Shown piece by piece: positions 55,520 to 63,872 of a stretch of 64,000 bases of DNA. The stretch covers positions 1-64,000 of the forward strand of contig NZ_JALJXJ010000012.1 in NCBI RefSeq assembly GCF_024170005.1, read 5' to 3'. The stretch is from Azospirillum lipoferum. Its GTDB lineage: Bacteria; Pseudomonadota; Alphaproteobacteria; Azospirillales; Azospirillaceae. A program made the position numbers and the translations under genes. How positions within the stretch are numbered: the first letter of the stretch is position 1; each line of letters starts with the position of its first letter. A model generated the notes under the pieces. The model saw only the letters and a program-made list of their open reading frames with translations, was not told the DNA's origin and did not search any database.

Positions 55520-56836
55520 TCAGCCCACCGAAAGCTCCGGTTCCGCCAGCACGCCGGATGTCTGAGGCGGCCGTGTTTCCGGCAGCCGCGACACACCCAA
55601 CAGGGTGGCGAGCGCACAGGCCGAGACATACCAGGCGGGTGACATCGGATCGCCGGTGATGCTGATCAGCCAGGTGACGACGAACTGGGCGAAGCCACCG
55701 AAGACGGACACCCCGACGCTGTAGACGATCGACAGGCCCGTCGCCCGGACACGGGACGGCAAGCTCTCCATCAACAGAAGCAGGCAGGACCCCGCCCCGA
55801 AGCCATTGAAGGCGATCAGCAGCCCCACCACGGCGAGCGTCGCCGGAACGCTGGCGATGTGGGACAGCATCCAGAAAGCGGGATAGGTCAGCAGCGCGCT
55901 TGCCAGCGCGGTCACGACGACGAAGGGACGGCGGCGGCCCAGCCGGTCCGACAGCAGACCGGCAAGCGGCGCCACCACCAGCATGGTCGCCCCGGCGGCG
56001 CAGCCCGTCAGGAAAGCCGTGTCGGCCGGCAATCCCACCACCTTGATCAGGTATGTCGGCATGTAGAAAATGTTGACGTAGGTGGAGGCGGTGCCGCCCA
56101 TGATCATCAGCACGCCGAGCAGCAGCTTCGTCCGATGGGCCGACAGCAGTTCCGCCAGCGCAGCCCTGCCGCCGGGGTCGGGCCGCACGGTTTCCGGCAG
56201 CAGACGGCGCAGATACAAGCCGACCGGAACGATCAGCAGCCCGGCCAGGAAGGGAATGCGCCATCCCCAGGCCTCCAGCGCGTCCGCCGGCAGATAGACC
56301 GACAGCAGATAGCCGCTGAGCGCACCCGTCAGCGCCGCCGCCCCCTGGCTCGCCATCTGCCAGCCGACACGCAGGCCACGTCCGGCAGGATGCCCCAATT
56401 CCATCAGCAGGGTTGTCGCCACGCCGATTTCACCGCCGGCAGAAAAGCCCTGCAACATACGGCCGACGACGATGAGGACCGGCGCCGCGACGCCGATCTG
56501 CGCATAGGTTGGGCAAAGGCCGATCAGCAGGGTACCCAGCGCCATCAGAGCGATGGTCAGCACCAGCGCCGGCTTGCGCCCGACCCGGTCGGCATAGCTG
56601 CCGATGACGATGCCGCCCAGCGGCCGCACGACGAAGCCGATGCCGAAGGTCAGCAGCGCCAGCATCAGCGGGCCGAAAGCCGACTGGACCGGAAAGAACA
56701 GCTTCCCGATGGTCAGCGCGAAGAAGCTGTAGAGGGTGAAGTCGTAAAGCTCGACCGCGTTGCCGATCGACAGCGCCAGAATGGTGGAAGACCGTGACGG
56801 TTGCGAAGGATCACCCGCGACGTTCGGCGATGCCAT
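55520..56836 (-). CDS. MFS transporter, metabolite:H+ symporter (MHS) type
   Basis: 438 residues with twelve membrane helices. The MHS signature RPLGGIVIGSYADRVGRKPAL lies between helices 2 and 3, and LLSDRLGRRRPF is the equivalent loop in the second half. Relatives include KgtP, ShiA and ProP, which carry dicarboxylates, shikimate and proline/betaine. The substrate here is not defined by neighbours. It ends next to the AhpD remnant. Confidence 0.9.
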   Translation of the reverse strand: MASPNVAGDPSQPSRSSTILALSIGNAVELYDFTLYSFFALTIGKLFFPVQSAFGPLMLALLTFGIGFVVRPLGGIVIGSYADRVGRKPALVLTIALMALGTLLIGLCPTYAQIGVAAPVLIVVGRMLQGFSAGGEIGVATTLLMELGHPAGRGLRVGWQMASQGAAALTGALSGYLLSVYLPADALEAWGWRIPFLAGLLIVPVGLYLRRLLPETVRPDPGGRAALAELLSAHRTKLLLGVLMIMGGTASTYVNIFYMPTYLIKVVGLPADTAFLTGCAAGATMLVVAPLAGLLSDRLGRRRPFVVVTALASALLTYPAFWMLSHIASVPATLAVVGLLIAFNGFGAGSCLLLLMESLPSRVRATGLSIVYSVGVSVFGGFAQFVVTWLISITGDPMSPAWYVSACALATLLGVSRLPETRPPQTSGVLAEPELSVG

Positions 56837-57166
56837 GGGCGTTCTCCTTCCTCCATCCGACCCGCCCGAAGGCGTCTATACGGATTCGGTCAATTAGTCT
56901 TCGCCAAGCGAAAGAACCCGCCCATTCGAGCCATCGGACGGGGGAGGGGCATGTCCTGATTTGCAGAATTTCCGCAAAAGAAGACGTGAACGATCTCAAT
57001 CCCCGCTAGCCAAGGGCCGAATGTTTCCCTTGAAAGACTTTTAATACCTAGGGATAGCTTTGAAAAGCACCCAATTCCAGTCCCAATGCAGTCACCGGCA
57101 GTCCGCGGCGCCAATCGAACTTGAACCGGTCGGCCGATCGCCGACGCATTGACAGGGAGCATCACG
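56837..57166. other. Intergenic region between MFS and hydrolase
   Basis: About 330 bases holding the divergent promoters of the MFS and alpha/beta hydrolase genes. Apart from the TTAATACCTAGGGAT element listed separately, I see no gene or hairpin. Confidence 0.5.
57041..57055 (+). promoter_or_regulatory. Shared motif TTAATACCTAGGGAT (copy 1)
   Basis: It lies about 110 bp upstream of the hydrolase ATG. Fourteen of 15 bases are identical to the copy at 60868-60882 upstream of the molybdenum hydroxylase. Such a shared site suggests one activator for both, perhaps the NarL/FixJ-type regulator encoded between them. Confidence 0.45.
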
Positions 57167-58201
57167 ATGCCATCCGAAGACATCCCGGCGCCGGGCGCCA
57201 CCCGCCGCAGCCTGATCGTCGGCGCGGCCGTTGCCGGCGCCACTGCTGCCGTCGCCACGGCCACCGTTATCGGCCCCACCGATGCCGACGCGGCCGAACG
57301 CCGCCATTCCGGAGACACGACAACCCACAAAAGCGAAGGGAAACGGACGATGACCAGCGGCAAGACCGAAGACGGGTTCGTCACCGCCAAGGACGGCGCC
57401 TCGATCTACTACAAGGATTGGGGGCCGCGCGACGCCCAGACCGTCATGTTCCACCATGGCTGGCCGCTGAGCGCCGACGATTGGGACGCCCAGATGCTGT
57501 TCTTCCTGCACCACGGCTACCGCGTCGTCGCCCATGACCGGCGCGGCCATGGCCGCTCGACCCAGACCGCCAACGGCAACGAGATGAACACCTATGCCGA
57601 CGACGTGCTGGCCGTCGTCGCCGGGCTGGGCCTGAAGAACGTCTTCCATGTCGGCCATTCGACCGGCGGCGGCGAGGTGGCGCGCTATCTGGGCCGCCAC
57701 GGCACCTCGCGGGCCGGCAAGGCGGCGCTGCTGGGCGCCGTTCCGCCGATCATGGTCAAGACGGAGGCCAACCCCGGCGGCCTGCCGCTGGAGGTGTTCG
57801 ACGGCTTCCGCGCCGCGCTCGCCGCCAATCGCGCCCAGTTCTTCCGCGACATCCCCGCCGGCCCCTTCTACGGCTTCAACCGGGACGGCGCCAAGGTCTC
57901 GCAGGGCGTCATCGACAACTGGTGGCGGCAGGGCATGATGGGCGGGACCAAGGCCCATTACGACTGCATAAAGGCCTTCTCAGAGACCGACTTCACCGAG
58001 GATCTGAAGAAGATCGACATTCCGACCCTGGTGATGCATGGCGACGACGACCAGATCGTGCCCATCGCCGACTCCGCACTGCTGTCGTCCAAGCTGCTGC
58101 CGAAAGGCAGCCTGAAAGTCTACAAGGGCTTCCCGCACGGCATGGCGACCACCCATGCGGAGACGATCAACGCCGACCTGCTGGCCTTCTTCAAGTCCTG
58201 A
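57167..58201 (+). CDS. Tat-exported alpha/beta hydrolase (non-haem chloroperoxidase-like)
   Basis: 344 residues; AGGGAG precedes ATG 57167. A twin-arginine signal (TRRSLIVGAAVAGAT) is followed by a spacer of about 35 residues. The hydrolase fold starts near residue 65 with FHHGWPLSADDWD. The nucleophile elbow is GHSTGGGE, the acid is in HGDDDQIVP and the His is in GFPHGMATTH. This matches the cofactor-free chloroperoxidase/esterase branch, which is normally cytoplasmic at about 275 residues. The Tat leader is therefore an added feature that predicts a periplasmic enzyme. Confidence 0.88.
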   Translation: MPSEDIPAPGATRRSLIVGAAVAGATAAVATATVIGPTDADAAERRHSGDTTTHKSEGKRTMTSGKTEDGFVTAKDGASIYYKDWGPRDAQTVMFHHGWPLSADDWDAQMLFFLHHGYRVVAHDRRGHGRSTQTANGNEMNTYADDVLAVVAGLGLKNVFHVGHSTGGGEVARYLGRHGTSRAGKAALLGAVPPIMVKTEANPGGLPLEVFDGFRAALAANRAQFFRDIPAGPFYGFNRDGAKVSQGVIDNWWRQGMMGGTKAHYDCIKAFSETDFTEDLKKIDIPTLVMHGDDDQIVPIADSALLSSKLLPKGSLKVYKGFPHGMATTHAETINADLLAFFKS

Positions 58202-58348
58202 CTCCGCATCCCCCGCAGGGCCGCCACCGGCTCCGCGGGGGTCAACCTATACGCAGGTGTGAATGGCGCATCCTGCTCCGGTCATTGGAAATGGATCGCT
58301 TGCGACCGAAGCGGTCGACGGGCAGGGCCGGGGTTGGAGAGTGACGTT

Positions 58349-58732
58349 GTGCTGAGTGTTCCCACCATCTGTGTCGTCGACGACGATGAAGGCATCCGGG
58401 AAAGCCTCGACAACTTCCTGCGGTCCGTCGGCATGCGGGCCCGCACCTTCTCCTCGGCGGAGGAGTTCATCGCCTATGAGGGGGAAGTCGGCTGCCTGAT
58501 CACCGACCTGAACCTGACCGGTATGGACGGCTTCAGCCTGCAGATGGTTCTGCTGCAATTGGGGCGCCGATATCCGGTGATCGTGATGACCGCCTTCGCC
58601 ACGCCCGCAGCCCGCAGCCGCTCGCTCGCCCAGGGTGCTGTCGCCTTCGTCACCAAGCCGCTCGACCCGGAAAACCTGCTTCTCCTCATCGAAGACGCCC
58701 TCAAGAAAAACCAAGGGAACCGCGAACAATGA
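58349..58732 (+). CDS. Receiver-only response regulator
   Basis: 127 residues from GTG 58349, preceded by GGAGAG; a GTG at 58259 is an alternative. The receiver has VVDDDEGIRESL, the phospho-Asp in ITDLNLTGMDG, the Thr in MTAFA and Lys in VTKPLDPENL, closest to FixJ-type receivers. There is no output domain. It precedes a complete FixJ/NarL-type regulator and may compete for or buffer phosphate from the kinase at 59514. Confidence 0.87.
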   Translation: MLSVPTICVVDDDEGIRESLDNFLRSVGMRARTFSSAEEFIAYEGEVGCLITDLNLTGMDGFSLQMVLLQLGRRYPVIVMTAFATPAARSRSLAQGAVAFVTKPLDPENLLLLIEDALKKNQGNREQ

Positions 58733-58866
58733 CAGGCCCGGCCCAGCGCAGCGGCACACCCATCGGGAGGTACGACCTCGCCGGCTTTGCCGCCGGGGAA
58801 CAGCCCGGCTACCATGGCTTGGCGGGTCGACCGTATCGGCGGCATGGGGATGAGACGGAGGGAACC

Positions 58867-59532
58867 ATGGCGGAAATCTCCATGGCGGGTGGCGGTCCTG
58901 CCCTGGTCTGCATCGTCGATGACGATGCGGAGGTGCGTTGCGCGATCGAAAGCCTGCTGCGCTCCACCGATTACCGGGTGCTGGCTTTCCCGTCGCCGGA
59001 GGAGTTCCTGGCCTGCGCGGAGACCGCCGACGCCGCGTGCCTGCTGCTGGACGTCTATCTGGACGGCGCCGACGGGCTGGAAGTGCAGCAGGCTCTGCAT
59101 GACCGCTCCATCTTCGTGCCGGTGGTGCTGATGACCGGCCAGGGCGATATCCCGATGACCGTGCGCGGCATGAAGGCCGGCGCGGTCGACTTCCTGACCA
59201 AGCCCTTCACCGAGGACGAGGTCCTGCACGCGGTTGGCGAAGCGGTGGCGCTGGACGGCCGCCGCCGCTCCGAACGCGGCGAGGATGACGCGGTGCGCGG
59301 CCTCTATGCCAAGCTGACGCCCCGCGAACGCGACGTGATGGCCTTGGTCACCGCCGGGTTGATGAACAAGCAGGTGGCGGCGAAGCTGGAGCTGAGCGAG
59401 GTGACGGTGAAGATCCACCGCGGCAACCTGATGCGCAAGATGCGCGCCCAGTCGCTGGCCGACCTCGTGCGGATGGCCGAAATCCTGGGCGTGCGCGAAC
59501 GCACCGTCACCCGCTACAGCGTGGCGGGCTGA
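58867..59532 (+). CDS. FixJ/NarL-type response regulator (LuxR HTH)
   Basis: 221 residues from ATG 58867, with GGAGGGAACC before it. An ATG at 58729 overlapping the previous stop would add a Gly/Arg-rich leader of 46 residues. The receiver has CIVDDDAEVRCAI, the phospho-Asp in LLLDVYLDGADG and Lys in LTKPFTEDEV. The LuxR-type helix-turn-helix has LTPRERDVMALVTAGLMNKQ and SEVTVKIHRGNLMRKM. It probably activates the flanking oxidoreductase genes. Its 3' end overlaps the convergent kinase gene by 19 bases. Confidence 0.9.
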   Translation: MAEISMAGGGPALVCIVDDDAEVRCAIESLLRSTDYRVLAFPSPEEFLACAETADAACLLLDVYLDGADGLEVQQALHDRSIFVPVVLMTGQGDIPMTVRGMKAGAVDFLTKPFTEDEVLHAVGEAVALDGRRRSERGEDDAVRGLYAKLTPRERDVMALVTAGLMNKQVAAKLELSEVTVKIHRGNLMRKMRAQSLADLVRMAEILGVRERTVTRYSVAG

Positions 59533-60722
59533 GCGGAAGCCACCGGCAGCGAGAAGGACAGGATGGCACCCTGCGGGCCGTTGGCCGCCCACAGCTTGCC
59601 GCCATGTTCCTCGACGATGGTCTTGCAGATCGACAGGCCCAGCCCCATGCCCTCCTCCTTGGTTGAGAAGAAGGGCTGGAAGACGCGTGCCAGCAGTTCG
59701 TCCGGAATGCCGGGGCCGGTGTCGGCGACGGTGAAGGTCACCGCCTCCCCGTCATCCGCCGATGCGTCGATGGCGATGCGGCGCTCGGGCGATTTCGCCG
59801 CCTGCATCGCCTGGATGGCGTTGTAGGCGATGTTGACGATCACCTGCTGGATTTGCGTGCGGTCGCCGACGATGGTCGGAAGATGCGGTGGGACATCGAC
59901 GGCGATCCTGGTTTTCTGGCGATAGGCCTCGTGCTCCACCAGCGTCACCGCGTCGGCGATGCAGTCTTGCGGCGTCATCGGTTCGGTGACCAGTTCTCCC
60001 CGGCGGGCAAAGGAGCGCATCTTGCCGACGATGCGCACCGCATGCTGGGTGCTGACTGTGATGCGGTTCAGGCTGGTCGCCACCTCGTCCAGGTTCGGCG
60101 GCTGGCGGGACAGCCAGCGCGTTGCCGCCGCGGCATGGCTGGCGATGGAGACCAGCGGCTGCGACACCTCATGCGTCAGCGACGCCGCCAGTTCCCCCAC
60201 CAGCGACAGCCGCCCGGCATGGCTGAGATTGGCCTGTGCCGCCATCAGCGCGTCCTGCACCCGCTTCAGTTCGCTCACGTCGACGGCGAAGAAGTAGAGG
60301 CGGCTGTAGGCGTCGGGATCGGCAGGCCCGGCCGGCAGGCTCGCCCGCCACAGGATCGGCACGACACGGCCGTCCTTGGTGTGCAGCACGCGTTCGCCCT
60401 GGCAAACCGTATCGCCACGCACCATGGCCTTGAAGACCTGGGCGTTGCTGGCGGGATTGGCCGGCAGGCGAAGGCGCGATTCCTCCAGGAAGGTCTCCTT
60501 GTCCCGGAATCCCAGCAGGTCGAGCGCCGAACGGTTGGCGTCGAGGATCCGGTGGAACCGCCGAACGTCGAAGAAGAATTGCGGATTGTCGTCCAGAAAG
60601 CGGTCGAAATCCTCCACCCCGCCGGCGATTACCGCATCGATGGCCCGCTTCACCCCCGACCAGTCTTCGCACAGGATCGAGATGGGAGAAATCTCGAACA
60701 AATCCGCATGCCGAAGGTCCAT
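59514..60722 (-). CDS. PAS-containing sensor histidine kinase
   Basis: 402 residues from ATG 60722 (GGGAAGGG before it). There are no membrane helices, so it is a cytoplasmic sensor. One or two PAS-like domains occupy about residues 1-165, with FFDVRRFHRILDANRSALD and the PAC-like RLYFFAVDVSELKRV. The HisKA box has the phospho-His in SLTHEVSQPLVSI. The HATPase domain has NIAYNAIQAM, DTGPGIP and GMGLGLSICKTIVEEHGG. Architecture and tail-to-tail position make it the likely partner of the FixJ/NarL-type regulator. The signal is unknown. Confidence 0.9.
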   Translation of the reverse strand: MDLRHADLFEISPISILCEDWSGVKRAIDAVIAGGVEDFDRFLDDNPQFFFDVRRFHRILDANRSALDLLGFRDKETFLEESRLRLPANPASNAQVFKAMVRGDTVCQGERVLHTKDGRVVPILWRASLPAGPADPDAYSRLYFFAVDVSELKRVQDALMAAQANLSHAGRLSLVGELAASLTHEVSQPLVSIASHAAAATRWLSRQPPNLDEVATSLNRITVSTQHAVRIVGKMRSFARRGELVTEPMTPQDCIADAVTLVEHEAYRQKTRIAVDVPPHLPTIVGDRTQIQQVIVNIAYNAIQAMQAAKSPERRIAIDASADDGEAVTFTVADTGPGIPDELLARVFQPFFSTKEEGMGLGLSICKTIVEEHGGKLWAANGPQGAILSFSLPVASAQPATL

Positions 60723-60867
60723 CGGTCGCAACCCTTCCCCACTACCGTACACGCAAATCGCCTGCCCTTCCTCATCTATAGGAAACTCCTGGAAGGACTG
60801 CAAATTTGTCCCGATTGGCGGTCTCGCACAGTTTCCGGTCATTCAGTGTCCGACCAATTCGCCGTCC

Positions 60868-60882
60868 TTAATACCTAGAGAT
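60868..60882 (+). promoter_or_regulatory. Shared motif TTAATACCTAGAGAT (copy 2)
   Basis: It lies 80 bp upstream of the iron-sulfur subunit ATG and on the other side of the kinase promoter region. It differs from the copy at 57041-57055 at one base only. Confidence 0.45.
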
Positions 60883-60961
60883 GGATACGAGACCGGCGGG
60901 CAGCGGGCAAGAATGGGCGCCAGCAGATCCCCCCAAAATGACCTCCCGCACGGAGACCGCC

Positions 60962-61408
60962 ATGACCACCCTTCATGTCAATGGCCGCGCCTATCAGGTG
61001 GCGGTCGAGGACGACACGCCGCTGCTCTGGGTCCTTCGCGACACGCTGGGGCTGACCGGAACGAAATACGGCTGCGGCATCGCGCAGTGCGGCGCCTGCA
61101 CCGTGATGATCGACGGCACCGCCACCCGGTCCTGCCAGGTGCCGGTGGACAGCGTCGGCACTGCCGACATCCGCACCATCGACGCCATCGAGGAAGACCC
61201 CGTCGGCCGCAAGGTGGTGGAGGCCTGGGTGGCCGCCCAGGTGCCGCAATGCGGCTACTGCCAGTCGGGACAGGTGATGGCGGCGACCGCCCTGCTGAAG
61301 CAGACGCCCCACCCCAGCGACGGCGACATCGCCGATGCGATGACCAACCTGTGCCGCTGCGGAACCTACAACCGCATTGCCGCCGCCATCCGCCAAGCCG
61401 CCGGCTGA
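60962..61408 (+). CDS. Molybdenum hydroxylase [2Fe-2S] subunit (IorA type)
   Basis: 148 residues from ATG 60962 (GGAG before it). The plant-type ferredoxin cluster is bound by CGIAQCGACTV and a later Cys (RSCQVP). The second cluster domain has CGYCQSGQV and CRCGTY. This two-cluster protein passes electrons from the molybdenum subunit. The partner gene starts 14 nt downstream. Relatives are isoquinoline 1-oxidoreductase alpha and the small subunit of aldehyde dehydrogenases. There is no FAD subunit, so a cytochrome or other external acceptor is expected. Confidence 0.93.
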   Translation: MTTLHVNGRAYQVAVEDDTPLLWVLRDTLGLTGTKYGCGIAQCGACTVMIDGTATRSCQVPVDSVGTADIRTIDAIEEDPVGRKVVEAWVAAQVPQCGYCQSGQVMAATALLKQTPHPSDGDIADAMTNLCRCGTYNRIAAAIRQAAG

Positions 61409-61422
61409 GAGGAGCACGCATC

Positions 61423-63702
61423 ATGGACCGCCTGCTCACCGTCGACCCGATCAAGCTCAAAGACCCGCTCGAACTCCAGATCGAGGCACAGTCCGCCGTT
61501 CTGCTGATGAAACCGGAGGGCGTCTCCAACCTGTCGCGCCGGGCCTTCCTCGGCTTCGGTGCCAGCGCGCTGGTGCTGGGCGCCCTGTTGCCGTCGATGC
61601 CGGTGCGGGCGCAGACCGCTGCCGCCGCGGTCAAGCCGGGCACCCGCATCCCGGCCTTCCTGGTCATCGGCAAGGACAATGCCGTCACCCTGCTCAGCCC
61701 CTTCGTGGAGGGTGGCCAGGGGATCAACACCGGCCTCGCCCAGATCGTCGGCGAGGAGCTGGACGTCAACCCCAGCCGCTTCACCGTGGAATGCGCCCCG
61801 CCAGGACCGGATTACGCCGTCATCAACGGGCTGCGGATGACCGGCGGGAGCTTCTCCACCCGGTCCAGCTACCCGCTGATGCGCCGGCTGGGCGCCACCG
61901 CCCGCGACATGATGATCCGCGCCGCCGCCACGAAGCTGAAGGCCAAGCCGGAAACTCTGAAGACGGAGGACGGTTTCGTCATCCATGGGGCGAGCGGCAA
62001 GCGGCTGTCCTATGGCGAGCTGGCTCCCGTCGCCCTCGCCCTGCCGCCACGCGACGACGTGGCCCTGCGCGACCCGGCCAGCTTCCGCTACATCCGCCAG
62101 CCGGTGGCACGGCTGGACGTGCGGGCGAAATCGACCGGCAAGGCCGTCTACGCCATCGACCAGAAGCTGGAGGGCATGCTCTACGCCGCGGTCCAGCATG
62201 CGCCGAACCAGGGCACGACCGTCCAGTCCATCGCCAATGAGGCCGCGGTGGCGGCGATGCCCGGCGTCCATTCCGTCCACAAGCTGCCGGGTGCGGTGGC
62301 GGTCGCCGCCGACAGCTGGTGGCGCGCCCGCAAGGCGGTTGAGGCGCTGTCGGTGAGCTGGTCGGCCCCGGCCCCCTCGGGTCTGGACACGGTGGCTGCC
62401 GACTATGCGTCGGATGGTCTTCTGGCAGCACTGAAATCCTCCAAGGAAGCCGGACTTCCGGCGGAAACGGAGGGCGACGCCACCACCGCCTTCGCCACTG
62501 CCGCCAAGGTGATCGAAGCGGAGTACGACGCCCCCTATCTGGTCCACGGCCAGTTGGAGCCGCCGTCGTCCATGGCGCGTTTCAACCCCGACGGCACGCT
62601 GGAGCTGTGGGCGCCCAACCAGATGCCGGAGCTGTTCCAGTCGGTGGCGGCCCAGACCGCCGGGCTGGCACCGGACAAGGTCATCCTGCATTCGCCGATG
62701 CTGGGCGGCTTCTTCGGCCGCCACTTCCTCTATGGCAGCGCCAACCCCTTCCTCCAGGCGATCCAGCTGGCGAAAGCCACCGGCCGGCCGGTGAAGGTGC
62801 TGTGGTCGCGCGAGGAGGAGTTCCGCATGGATGCCCTCCGCCCGCTCAGCTTCAGCCGCTTCCGTGCCGCCATCGGCAAGGACGGTCGCCCCACCGCGAT
62901 CCAGGCGCGCACGGTGGGCGAAGGACCGCTCGGCCGCTGGTTCGGCGCGGTGTTCAAGGATCCCGTCGACAGCTCGGCGGTGGAAGGCATCACGGAGAAG
63001 CCCTACGCCATCCCCAACCGGCGGATGGAGTATGTCAAGTTCCCGCATCCGGTGACCATCGCCTTCTGGCGCTCCGTCGGCCATTCGATGAACGACTTCT
63101 TCTATGAAGGCTTCCTGGACGAGATCGCCGATGCCGGCGGCCAGGATCCCTTCGTGCTGCGGATGGATCTGCTGAAGGACAAGCCGCGTCACCGCAAGCT
63201 GCTGGAGACCGTCGCGGCGATGTCCGGCGGCTGGAAGCGCGGCCCCTACGAGGTCGACGGCACCCGCCGCGCCCGCGGCGTCTCCATGGCCTCCCCCTTC
63301 GGGTCGGAGACGGCGACGATCGCCGAGGTGTCGGTCCAGGGCGGCGAGACGCAGGTCCACACTGTCTGGGTCGCCTTCGATCCCGGCAGCATCGTCAATC
63401 CCGCCATCGTGAAGTCGCAGGTGGAATCCGCCGTGGCGCTCGGGCTGTCGGCTACGCTGTTCGAGGAACTGGTCTACAAGGACGGCGTGCGCCAGTCGCA
63501 CAATTTCGACGAGTACCCGATCCTGTCACGCCGCTCCATGCCGGCGGTACATGTGGAGATCGTGGAGAGCGGCGCCCCGATGGGCGGCGTCGGCGAACCG
63601 GGCCTGCCCGGCGTTCCGCCGGCGGTGGTCAATGCGGTGGCGGCGCTGACCGGCCAGCGCATCCGCAGCCTGCCGCTGGCGAAGAACAAGATCGGCGTTT
63701 GA
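61423..63702 (+). CDS. Molybdenum hydroxylase large subunit (IorB type)
   Basis: 759 residues from ATG 61423 (AGAGGAG before it). A twin-arginine leader, SRRAFLGFGASALVLG, starts near residue 37, so the enzyme is probably exported folded with its small subunit. The XDH-like molybdopterin domains include GGQGINTGLAQIVGEEL, LGGFFGRHFLYG and the catalytic Glu in GGVGEPGLP near the C-terminus. The family oxidises N-heterocycles or aldehydes (isoquinoline 1-oxidoreductase beta). The substrate is unknown. A strong hairpin follows 13 nt after the stop. Confidence 0.9.
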   Translation: MDRLLTVDPIKLKDPLELQIEAQSAVLLMKPEGVSNLSRRAFLGFGASALVLGALLPSMPVRAQTAAAAVKPGTRIPAFLVIGKDNAVTLLSPFVEGGQGINTGLAQIVGEELDVNPSRFTVECAPPGPDYAVINGLRMTGGSFSTRSSYPLMRRLGATARDMMIRAAATKLKAKPETLKTEDGFVIHGASGKRLSYGELAPVALALPPRDDVALRDPASFRYIRQPVARLDVRAKSTGKAVYAIDQKLEGMLYAAVQHAPNQGTTVQSIANEAAVAAMPGVHSVHKLPGAVAVAADSWWRARKAVEALSVSWSAPAPSGLDTVAADYASDGLLAALKSSKEAGLPAETEGDATTAFATAAKVIEAEYDAPYLVHGQLEPPSSMARFNPDGTLELWAPNQMPELFQSVAAQTAGLAPDKVILHSPMLGGFFGRHFLYGSANPFLQAIQLAKATGRPVKVLWSREEEFRMDALRPLSFSRFRAAIGKDGRPTAIQARTVGEGPLGRWFGAVFKDPVDSSAVEGITEKPYAIPNRRMEYVKFPHPVTIAFWRSVGHSMNDFFYEGFLDEIADAGGQDPFVLRMDLLKDKPRHRKLLETVAAMSGGWKRGPYEVDGTRRARGVSMASPFGSETATIAEVSVQGGETQVHTVWVAFDPGSIVNPAIVKSQVESAVALGLSATLFEELVYKDGVRQSHNFDEYPILSRRSMPAVHVEIVESGAPMGGVGEPGLPGVPPAVVNAVAALTGQRIRSLPLAKNKIGV

Positions 63703-63715
63703 GCCCCGTCACAGC

Positions 63716-63755
63716 GCGTGAATGTCCGGAAACGTCGTTTCCATGACATTCACGC
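63716..63755. terminator. Long hairpin after the molybdenum hydroxylase operon
   Basis: GCGTGAATGTC-C-GGAAACG (63716-63734) pairs with CGTTTCC-AT-GACATTCACGC (63736-63755), interrupted only by the C/AT internal mismatch and with a single T between the arms. There is no T-run behind it, so it may act as an mRNA 3' stabiliser, cruciform or DNA-binding site instead of a classical terminator. Confidence 0.5.
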
Positions 63756-63872
63756 CGTCGGGTCTGCGTCCTAAACTTCGGGCATCCGCCAATTTCCGCC
63801 GCCTGTCTACCGACGGGGCGCTAGCGCCCCATGGCCGGCGCGGCCCGGAATGGCCCCGCACAGGAATTCCCC

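Noticed and set aside
60376..61422. An N-terminal extension of the IorB subunit through the kinase and IorA genes
   Set aside because: The frame is merely open. The Tat leader, ribosome site and family N-terminus place the start at 61423.
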